Assembly (NCBI GenBank): GCA_027022125.1
Contig: JALVZI010000150.1
Coordinates: 5,634 to 12,015, forward strand
DNA: 6,382 bases
Direction: 5' to 3'
From: Anaerolineae bacterium
GTDB lineage: Bacteria > Chloroflexota > Anaerolineae > 4572-78
Shown: piece by piece, positions 1 through 5,388 of the stretch
Layout: each line of letters opens with the position of its first letter
Numbering within the stretch: position 1 is the stretch's first letter
Translations under genes and position numbers: made by a program
The notes under the pieces: generated by a model
Databases searched by the model: none
The model's input: the letters and a program-made list of their open reading frames with translations, nothing else
Told to the model about the DNA's origin: nothing

Positions 1-738
1 GTCGGACTGCTTTTTTCGCTGGAAGCCCTCAAACCCGACCCCAACCGCATCAACCCCATCAGCGGCGCAAAACGGTTTTTCTCGCTGCGCGGGGTGGTGG
101 ACTTGCTCAAATCGCTGGTGAAAATCTTCATCGTCGGGGTGGTGGTATATGGCTCGCTGAAAGATAATTTCGCCGTGCTGTTGGCAGCGCCCCGCATCAG
201 TGTGGGGGCAACTGTGGGGGCGATACTGCAAATTGCGATGAACGCCGGCATTCGGGTGGGGGTGGTCATGCTGGTTATCGCCGCGGCAGATTACCTGTAT
301 CAGCGATATGAATTTGAAAAAAGCCTGAAAATGTCCAAACAGGAAATTCAGGAAGAGATGAAACGGTATGAAAATCCGCAATTGAAAGCCCGCATCCGTT
401 CCCGACAGCGGCAACTGGCGATGAACCGGATGATGTCGGCGGTTCCGAATGCGGATGTGGTCATCACCAACCCGACCCATTTTGCGGTGGCGCTGCAATA
501 TGACCGCGCGACAATGAACGCGCCGCAGGTGGTTGCCAAAGGGCAGCAACTGGTTGCCCAGCGCATCAAAGAAAAGGCGAAAGAAAACAATGTGCCGCTG
601 GTGGAAAATAAACCGCTGGCGCGCAGTCTGTTCAAATCGGTGGAAATCGGACAGGAAATTCCGGGCAATCTGTATGCTGCCGTCGCCGAAGTGCTGGCAT
701 TTGTGTACCGGCTCAAACAAACGGTGCACGCATGGTAG
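1..738 (+). CDS. flhB: Flagellar export gate protein FlhB, C-terminal part (5' end outside window)
   Basis: FlhB is an inner-membrane component of the flagellar type III export gate. It switches substrate choice from rod/hook to filament proteins after cleaving itself in the cytoplasmic domain. The reading frame is open from base 1, so 245 residues are present and about the first third is missing. The family-typical stretch with N18-P19-I20-S21-G22 opens the fragment, followed by two membrane segments at about residues 37-58 and 78-98. A charged linker helix leads into the cytoplasmic domain. The autocleavage motif NPTH is intact at residues 157-160 (bases 469-480), with cleavage expected between Asn and Pro. 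After it come the conserved ENKPLAR region (about 202-208) and EIGQEIP (about 216-222). The linker (KRYENPQ) looks one residue shorter than the usual form with Glu-Gly-Asp/Asn-Pro. The stop is TAG at 736-738, 17 bases before flhA. The first GTG/ATG inside the window is not the true start. Identification is secure. Confidence 0.96.
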   Translation, partial: VGLLFSLEALKPDPNRINPISGAKRFFSLRGVVDLLKSLVKIFIVGVVVYGSLKDNFAVLLAAPRISVGATVGAILQIAMNAGIRVGVVMLVIAAADYLYQRYEFEKSLKMSKQEIQEEMKRYENPQLKARIRSRQRQLAMNRMMSAVPNADVVITNPTHFAVALQYDRATMNAPQVVAKGQQLVAQRIKEKAKENNVPLVENKPLARSLFKSVEIGQEIPGNLYAAVAEVLAFVYRLKQTVHAW

Positions 739-742
739 CCGT

Positions 743-747
743 GGGAG
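743..747 (+). promoter_or_regulatory. Ribosome binding site of flhA
   Basis: GGGAG lies 8 bases before the ATG at 756, in the 17-base gap after flhB. It supports this start for flhA and a joint transcript with flhB. Confidence 0.6.
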
Positions 748-755
748 TGTAACGA

Positions 756-2861
756 ATGACAGTCAGTGTCGAAACGAAATCAACTGGTTTCAATTGGCGA
801 AAACTTCTGGGTAACAGCGATGTGGTGCTGGCGGTCGCCGTGATTGCCATCGTGGCGATGATGGTCATCCCCGTGCCCCCGGCAATGCTCGATGTGCTGT
901 TGGCGCTCAATATCTCGCTGGCAGTCACCATTGTGCTGGTTTCGCTGTATATCAAAGAGCCGCTGGAATTTTCGGTATTCCCGTCGCTGCTGCTCATTTT
1001 AACGCTGTACCGCCTCAGTTTGAACATTTCATCCACCCGGTTGATTCTGCTGTATGCCAACGCCGGAAAAGTTATCACCGCGTTCGGCAATTTTGTCGTC
1101 GGTGGAAATTACATCGTCGGGATTGTGGTTTTTCTCATTCTGATGGTCATTCAGTTCATCGTTATCACCAATGGCGCGGGGCGCGTCGCGGAGGTATCGG
1201 CGCGGTTTACGCTGGATGCGATGCCCGGAAAACAAATGAGCATCGATGCCGACCTGAACGCCGGACTCATCACCGAAGACCAGGCGCGCCAACGCCGCAA
1301 AATCATCGAAAATGAAGCGGATTTTTACGGCGCGATGGACGGCGCGAGCAAATTTGTCAAAGGCGATGCCATTGCCGGGATTGTGATTGTGCTGGTCAAC
1401 ATCATCGGCGGATTTGCCATTGGGGCGATACAGCATCACATGAGCCTGATGGAAGCCCTGCAAACCTACACGCTGCTCACTGTGGGCGATGGACTCGTTT
1501 CGCAGATACCCGCGCTGCTCATCAGCACCGCTACCGGCATCATCGTCACCCGCACCGCCGCCGAGAAAAATATGGGCAGCGATGTGGTGACGCAGATGAC
1601 CAGCAACCCCCGCGCGCTGATGATTGTTTCGGCGATGCTGGTCGGGTTCGCGCTGGTTCCCGGTTTGCCGAAAATACCGTTTCTGTTCATCAGCGCGGTG
1701 ATGGGTGGCGCGGCATACTGGCTCAACAAACAAAAAACCGCCGTCCGGGTGGATGCCGAAATCGAAGCGGAAGAGCAGGCGAAAGCCGCCGTGCCCGCGC
1801 TGGAGCAGGAACCGGTCACAGAATTGTTGCAGGTGGACGCGCTGGAAGTGGAAATCGGATACGGTTTGATTCCACTGGTGGAAGGTGGGTCAAACAGCAG
1901 TTTGCTGAACCGCATCACCATGATTCGCCGCCAAATTGCGCTGGAAATGGGATTCATCGTTCCCAAAATTCGCATCCGCGACAATTTGCAACTGCCGCCA
2001 AACTCGTATGCCATCAAACTGCGCGGCGAAGAAATTGCGCGCGGCAATTTGATGATTGGGCACTATTTGGCAATGCCTGCCGGTCCCGTCGCAGAGGAGG
2101 TGCCCGGCACGCCCACTGCCGAACCCGCCTTCGGTTTGCCCGCCACGTGGATTGATGCCACCCAGAAAGAACGCGCCGAAACGCTCGGTTACACGGTGGT
2201 TGACCCCGCATCGGTGCTGGCAACCCATCTGACGGAAGTCATCAAAGGGCACGCCCCCGAAATTTTGACACGGCAGGATGTGCGCGACCTGCTCGACAAT
2301 TTGAAAGAGGCATATCCCGCGCTGATTGACGACCTGATTCCGAACCAACTTTCACTGAGCGATGTGCAGGAAGTGCTGAAAAACCTCCTCCGCGAGCGCG
2401 TCTCCATTCGGGATTTGGTCAGCATTTTGGAAACCATCGGCTCGCTGGCGCACTCGGTGAAAGACCCGGCGGTGCTCAGCGAAGCCGCCCGCCGTGCGCT
2501 GGCGCGTTCCATCACCAACCAGCACCGCGCCGCCGATGGCAATCTGCACGTGGTCACGCTCAGCCCGCGTGTGGAGCGCATTCTCACCGAATCGATGGGC
2601 GATATGAGCCAAGGGTTGTATCTCAATCTCGACCCGTCAGTGGCACAGCGATTGCTGGAAGCAACCGGCGCGGAAGTCGAATCGATGGCGCAGAAGGGTT
2701 ATCCGCCGGTGGTGCTCTGTTCCGCCACTGTGCGTTTTGCCTTCCGCCGGTTTATTGAACGCTCGCTGCCGAATGTGGCAGTGCTATCGTATAGCGAAAT
2801 CGCCTCCGGTGTGAACGTCAACGCCGAAGGAATGATTGAACTGCCGGTTGTGGAATCGTAA
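756..2861 (+). CDS. flhA: Flagellar export gate protein FlhA
   Basis: FlhA forms the ring-shaped core of the flagellar type III export gate. Its membrane half takes part in proton-driven export and its cytoplasmic half docks chaperone-substrate complexes. The 701 residues match the usual family length. The N-terminal half (about 20-325) holds the hydrophobic segments, with the RLSLNISSTRL motif at 86-96 and the FHIPEP-family signature around 143-170 (RVAEVSARF, LDAMPGKQM, IDADLNAG). Charged residues I recall as important in Salmonella FlhA (R147, R154, D158, K203, D208, D249) all match here at a constant offset of four: R143, R150, D154, K199, D204, D245. A charged linker at about 326-360 leads to the cytoplasmic domain (about 361-695), with the conserved MIRRQIALEMGFIVP at 389-403 and IRDLVSILETI at 551-561. 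The start is ATG with GGGAG upstream. The gene lies between flhB and flhF, 22 bases before the latter. No defect is seen. Confidence 0.98.
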   Translation: MTVSVETKSTGFNWRKLLGNSDVVLAVAVIAIVAMMVIPVPPAMLDVLLALNISLAVTIVLVSLYIKEPLEFSVFPSLLLILTLYRLSLNISSTRLILLYANAGKVITAFGNFVVGGNYIVGIVVFLILMVIQFIVITNGAGRVAEVSARFTLDAMPGKQMSIDADLNAGLITEDQARQRRKIIENEADFYGAMDGASKFVKGDAIAGIVIVLVNIIGGFAIGAIQHHMSLMEALQTYTLLTVGDGLVSQIPALLISTATGIIVTRTAAEKNMGSDVVTQMTSNPRALMIVSAMLVGFALVPGLPKIPFLFISAVMGGAAYWLNKQKTAVRVDAEIEAEEQAKAAVPALEQEPVTELLQVDALEVEIGYGLIPLVEGGSNSSLLNRITMIRRQIALEMGFIVPKIRIRDNLQLPPNSYAIKLRGEEIARGNLMIGHYLAMPAGPVAEEVPGTPTAEPAFGLPATWIDATQKERAETLGYTVVDPASVLATHLTEVIKGHAPEILTRQDVRDLLDNLKEAYPALIDDLIPNQLSLSDVQEVLKNLLRERVSIRDLVSILETIGSLAHSVKDPAVLSEAARRALARSITNQHRAADGNLHVVTLSPRVERILTESMGDMSQGLYLNLDPSVAQRLLEATGAEVESMAQKGYPPVVLCSATVRFAFRRFIERSLPNVAVLSYSEIASGVNVNAEGMIELPVVES

Positions 2862-2883
2862 CAACCCTTTCGGATAACGCATT

Positions 2884-4098
2884 ATGCACGTAAAAAAGTT
2901 TTATGCCAACAGTATGCCCGAAGCAATGGCTGCCATTCGCGCCGAACTTGGCGCTGATGCCATCATTCTGCAAACGCAGAAAAAACGGCATCCCGGCTTG
3001 CTCGGCTTCTTTCGGCGACCGCGTTTGGAGGTGACGGCAGCGGTGGATAAAGATTTGCGCGATTTTCCGCAGCCCACCCGCGCCGCCAGCGGCGAAGTGC
3101 GGCAAATGCGGCGAGAGTTGGCGGATTTGAAATTGGCGCTGGCACAGGTGGCAAAAAGCCGCGATACCCAAACCGCCGCGCAGAGCCTGCGACAGCAATC
3201 GGGGCAATACACGCTGCCCCCGCGTGTAACCAGTTTGGATGGCTGGTACAAACGTCTGCTGGAACAGGGCGTGGTCACCGAACTGGCACAGCAAATCATC
3301 CAAACCGTCGCCGATGAGTTGAGCCGCTGGGCGCTGGATAACGAAAACGTGCTCAACGAGCATCTGCACTGGCATTTGGGGCGGCGGCTGAAAATTCCGC
3401 AGCCAATTGTGCTGACCCCCGGCACGCCGCAGGTACTTTTTCTGGTGGGACCCACCGGCGTGGGCAAAACAACTACCATCGCCAAACTTGCCGCCAATTT
3501 CAAACGAAACCAAAAAGCGCGGGTGCTGATGATTACCGCCGATACCTTCCGTGTGGCGGCAATACCGCAGTTCAAAGCCTTCGGCGAAATTTTGGATATT
3601 CCCACCGCAGTGGCATACACCCCCACCGATTTGGCGGCACTGATTGCGGAAAGTTCGCAATTCGACCTGATTTTGGTGGATACCCCCGGACGCAACCAGC
3701 GGTCGCCCGATGCCGTGAGCGAAATTGCCGATTTTCTGGCGGCAGTTCCGCGCAAAACCGTTTTTCTGACCATCGCCGCCGGCACGCAATTTCAGGATAT
3801 GCAGCAAATTGCCGCCGCTTTCGGCACGATGAAAATCGACAATTTGATTTTCACCAAAACCGATGAAACGGTTTCATTCGGTGCGGCATACAGTTTGGCG
3901 TGTGTCACCCGCACCCCACTGAGTTATTTGACCACCGGACAGCGGGTTCCCGATGATATTGAAGTGGCATCGGCGGAACGGGTGATTGACCTGCTGGTCG
4001 GTGAAGTGCCCGATGAAATTCGCAGTACCCGCCGGTTGCTTGCCGGGCAAAACGGCAACGGCAGATTCTATGGCTCACCGCACGAGGAAACGCGATGA
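2884..4098 (+). CDS. flhF: Flagellar biosynthesis GTPase FlhF (SRP-type GTPase)
   Basis: FlhF is a membrane-associated GTPase of the SRP/FtsY family that helps decide where a flagellum is built, working with FlhG. The 404 residues begin with the family-typical MHVKKFYA, followed by a basic, variable B domain (about 1-110). A helical N domain (about 115-175) precedes the GTPase domain. G-domain motifs: G1 P-loop GPTGVGKTTT at 189-198, G2 DTFRVAAIPQ at 220-229, G3 DTPGR at 266-270, G4 TKTDE at 324-328, closing motif TTGQRVPDDIE at 350-360. The G4 box has Thr where FlhF and its relatives usually have Leu (TKLDE); the key Lys and Asp remain. A polar tail follows after about residue 380. I see no clear Shine-Dalgarno sequence in the 22 bases before the ATG, yet the start is fixed by the conserved N-terminus, so translation may be coupled to flhA. 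The stop overlaps the flhG start by four bases. Confidence 0.97.
   Translation: MHVKKFYANSMPEAMAAIRAELGADAIILQTQKKRHPGLLGFFRRPRLEVTAAVDKDLRDFPQPTRAASGEVRQMRRELADLKLALAQVAKSRDTQTAAQSLRQQSGQYTLPPRVTSLDGWYKRLLEQGVVTELAQQIIQTVADELSRWALDNENVLNEHLHWHLGRRLKIPQPIVLTPGTPQVLFLVGPTGVGKTTTIAKLAANFKRNQKARVLMITADTFRVAAIPQFKAFGEILDIPTAVAYTPTDLAALIAESSQFDLILVDTPGRNQRSPDAVSEIADFLAAVPRKTVFLTIAAGTQFQDMQQIAAAFGTMKIDNLIFTKTDETVSFGAAYSLACVTRTPLSYLTTGQRVPDDIEVASAERVIDLLVGEVPDEIRSTRRLLAGQNGNGRFYGSPHEETR
3859..3882 (+). repeat. Imperfect inverted repeat inside flhF
   Basis: The core ATGAAAC-G-GTTTCAT (3863-3877) is a perfect 7-1-7 palindrome. It extends outward as ACCG (3859-3862) and CGGT (3879-3882) with one unpaired T at 3878. 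A second, mutually exclusive hairpin, AAACCG with CGGTTT and a 6-base loop, spans 3857-3874. It sits over the codons of the G4 box of FlhF. The symmetry is seen directly; any function is unknown and it may reflect coding constraints. Confidence 0.45.
4084..4087 (+). promoter_or_regulatory. Ribosome binding site of flhG, inside flhF
   Basis: GAGG (within GAGGAAA) lies 7 bases before the flhG ATG at 4095 and within the last codons of flhF. With the ATGA start/stop overlap this indicates translational coupling of the two partners. Confidence 0.65.
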
Positions 4099-5003
4099 AC
4101 GTTAAATCATATCAGTTTAAAAACGCGAAAACCACCCCGCCCCCCGAACCGCTCGCTGCGACAGACGACCTGTTTGCCCCGCCGCAGTTTCGCAGCCGGG
4201 TAATTGCCGTTTCCAGCGGAAAGGGCGGTGTCGGCAAAACGAATATCGCTGTGAATTTGGGGCTGACGCTGGCAAAACGCGGCATTCGGGTGGCGCTGCT
4301 CGATGCCGATTTGGGCACGGCAAATGTGGATGTGATGATGGGGCTTCAGCCCGAATACCATTTGCAGCATCTCATCACCGGACAGCGTTCGCTGGCGGAA
4401 ATTCTGGTCGAAACGCCATCCGGTTTGAAAATCATCCCCGGCGCATCCGGCTTGCCCGATTTGGCAGACCTGCCCGACGCCCAGCGCGATGTGCTGTTGC
4501 GGGCGCTGATGGGGCTGGATGGCACGGTTGACCTGCTGCTGATTGACACCGGCGCAGGCGTGGGGCGAAACGTGGTGCAATTCATCCTTTCGGCGGGGGA
4601 AATGCTGCTGGTAACCACCCCCGAACCCACCGCCGTGACCGATGCCTATGCGCTGGTGAAAGTGCTGGCGGGGTATCACCTGCCCATTTCCATCAAACTG
4701 GTGGTGAACAACGCCCAACCCCAAAGCGAAGGTGAAGCGGTGGCACAACGGCTCGCTACGGTTGCCGAACAGTTTTTGGGACGCGCCATCGAGCCAGTGG
4801 GGGTGCTGCCCCGCGATAAAAATGTGCCGCAAGCGGTTCGCCACCAAACGCCGTTGGTTGAATTCAGCCCGTACTCGCCGATGGCGGTGGCGCTCAACCG
4901 GTTGGCAGAGCGGCTGTGGAGCGATGTCGAAATTCAGCAGGTGACCGGCATTTCGCAATTTTTCCGCAAAATTATGGCATTGCGGTCAGTCATAACAGGA
5001 TAA
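4095..5003 (+). CDS. flhG: Flagellar number regulator FlhG (MinD-like ATPase, FleN/YlxH family)
   Basis: FlhG is a MinD/ParA-type ATPase that controls flagellar number and stimulates the GTPase FlhF; it cycles between cytoplasm and membrane as it binds and hydrolyses ATP. The 302 residues show the deviant Walker A KGGVGKT at 43-49 (signature Lys43, Lys48), the switch I motif LLDADLGTANVD at 68-79 (Asp72) and Walker B LLIDTGAGV at 148-156. EPTAVTDAYALVK at 177-189 is typical of FlhG/FleN rather than MinD. The C-terminal segment 286-300 alternates bulky hydrophobic residues (I286, F289, F290, I293, M294, L296) with R291, K292 and R297, as expected of an amphipathic membrane-targeting helix. The N-terminus (1-31) is a proline-rich, apparently unstructured stretch. 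I cannot find the DQAxxLR helix that activates FlhF in several homologues. The ATG overlaps the flhF stop as ATGA and has a GAGG site. The assignment as FlhG rather than MinD rests on motifs plus position. Confidence 0.95.
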   Translation: MNVKSYQFKNAKTTPPPEPLAATDDLFAPPQFRSRVIAVSSGKGGVGKTNIAVNLGLTLAKRGIRVALLDADLGTANVDVMMGLQPEYHLQHLITGQRSLAEILVETPSGLKIIPGASGLPDLADLPDAQRDVLLRALMGLDGTVDLLLIDTGAGVGRNVVQFILSAGEMLLVTTPEPTAVTDAYALVKVLAGYHLPISIKLVVNNAQPQSEGEAVAQRLATVAEQFLGRAIEPVGVLPRDKNVPQAVRHQTPLVEFSPYSPMAVALNRLAERLWSDVEIQQVTGISQFFRKIMALRSVITG

Positions 5004-5005
5004 AA

Positions 5006-5012
5006 AAGGAGA
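5006..5012 (+). promoter_or_regulatory. Strong ribosome binding site of the small membrane-protein gene
   Basis: AAGGAGA is the closest match in this window to the consensus Shine-Dalgarno sequence, with GGAG ending 5 bases before the ATG at 5017. It follows the flhG stop (5001-5003) directly. It makes the short downstream frame very likely a real, well-translated gene. Confidence 0.8.
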
Positions 5013-5016
5013 AACG

Positions 5017-5337
5017 ATGACCAACGAAAAATCTGCACTGGTATTGAATATCGCCACCCGAATTTCTCTGGTTGCATTTCTCAGCGTGCTGGCAGTGGGA
5101 CTCATCAACGGCGCCGACCCCGTGACTGCCACCATTCGCAGTGTGGTTGCGTTTGTGTCATTTTTGATACTCGGTTGGGGGGCATCGGTGCTGCTGGTAA
5201 CGCCCGAAATGGAAGAGGCGGAAGTCGAGGTGGAAGACGGCGACACCGATACCGAGACGCCCGCCGAACAGAACGCGCCGTCCCCGGCGGTCGGCACGGC
5301 GATGCCCGTCGGCGCGATGAGCGCTCCGCAGGAATAG
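5017..5337 (+). CDS. Unrecognised small membrane protein, two helices and an acidic tail
   Basis: I do not recognise this 106-residue protein. It has two clear hydrophobic segments, at about residues 12-31 and 40-62, joined by a short turn (NGADPVTAT). The basic residues K5, R15 and R41 suggest that both ends face the cytoplasm. The tail is strongly acidic: eleven Asp/Glu between residues 64 and 84. No Lys or Arg occurs from residue 42 to the end. The last 20 residues are rich in Ala, Pro and Gly with an imperfect repeat (VGTAMP, VGAM). It starts 13 bases after flhG with the best ribosome binding site in the window, and lies 43 bases before the chosen fliA start, so it is almost certainly cotranscribed with flagellar genes. 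In Bacillus this place is held by chemotaxis genes, which it does not resemble. A role near FlhF/FlhG or the export gate is only a guess from position. That the gene is real is likely; its function is unknown. Confidence 0.85.
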   Translation: MTNEKSALVLNIATRISLVAFLSVLAVGLINGADPVTATIRSVVAFVSFLILGWGASVLLVTPEMEEAEVEVEDGDTDTETPAEQNAPSPAVGTAMPVGAMSAPQE

Positions 5338-5352
5338 TGAATGTCACATTCA
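5338..5352 (+). promoter_or_regulatory. Perfect 15-base palindrome upstream of fliA (possible operator)
   Basis: TGAATGT-C-ACATTCA is a perfect inverted repeat of 7+7 bases around a single central C. It begins right after the stop of the small membrane-protein gene and lies about 30 bases before the chosen fliA start. As DNA it has the size and symmetry of a dimeric repressor site (the 7-1-7 layout is shared with Fur-family boxes, although the bases differ). As RNA it could fold into a 6-bp stem with a 3-base loop. No promoter was recognised beside it. A regulatory role is inferred from position only. Confidence 0.4.
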
Positions 5353-5388
5353 ATAATGGGCAATGCCCGGCGGTTGTGCAATGGATGA
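5341..5388 (+). CDS. Possible 15-codon leader peptide ending at the fliA start
   Basis: A short frame encodes MSHSIMGNARRLCNG and stops at TGA 5386-5388. AGGA at 5330-5333 lies 7 bases before its ATG, a better ribosome binding site than anything in front of fliA itself. Its end overlaps the fliA ATG (5381) by 8 bases, so a ribosome finishing here could restart on fliA. Its start codon is inside the 15-base palindrome. The peptide resembles nothing I know. A frame this short can arise by chance, so this is offered as a translational-coupling candidate and not a firm gene. Confidence 0.25.
   Translation: MSHSIMGNARRLCNG
5357..5369 (+). promoter_or_regulatory. Small hairpin over the alternative fliA start codon
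   Basis: GGGC-AAT-GCCC (5358-5368) can form a 4-bp GC stem with a 3-base loop, plus one closing T-G wobble pair (5357 with 5369). The upstream candidate ATG of fliA (5363) lies across the loop and the stem, so the fold would mask it. It follows the 15-base palindrome by four bases. The stem is short and has no T-run after it, so it is not a normal terminator. Confidence 0.3.

Noticed and set aside
94..96. Start of flhB at GTG 94
   Set aside because: The same frame is open to base 1 and encodes conserved FlhB sequence (INPISG and a neighbouring Arg-Phe-Phe-Ser), so this GTG is an internal Val codon.
1029..1733. A 234-residue open frame on the - strand opposite flhA
   Set aside because: Its composition (His, Asp, Asn, Arg rich) has no domain character, and the + strand carries the FHIPEP signature here.
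2867..2878. TTTCGGATAACG as a sigma-28 -10 box (consensus GCCGATAA) before flhF
   Set aside because: The match is partial and I find no TAAA-type -35 element at the right distance; the gap is only 22 bases inside an operon.
2818..3807. A 329-residue open frame on the - strand opposite flhF
   Set aside because: It lies wholly opposite a clear flhF gene, is rich in Gly, Cys, His and Arg, has no recognisable motif, and is a typical shadow frame of GC-rich coding DNA.
4107..4958. A 283-residue open frame on the - strand opposite flhG
   Set aside because: It covers the conserved FlhG motifs in antisense, shows low-complexity His/Gln/Gly-rich composition and no domain; treated as a shadow.
5290..5319. 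Imperfect direct repeat at the 3' end of the small gene (VGTAMP, VGAM)
   Set aside because: Too short and imperfect to call a repeat element; noted only as local low complexity in the protein tail.
5357..5369. Transcription terminator between the small gene and fliA
   Set aside because: The stem has only four strong pairs and is followed by GGCGG, not a T-run.
5363..5380. fliA starting at the upstream ATG (5363)
   Set aside because: The extra residues MPGGCA do not resemble family N-termini and this ATG lies in a potential hairpin; 5381 fits better, though neither has a clear ribosome binding site.
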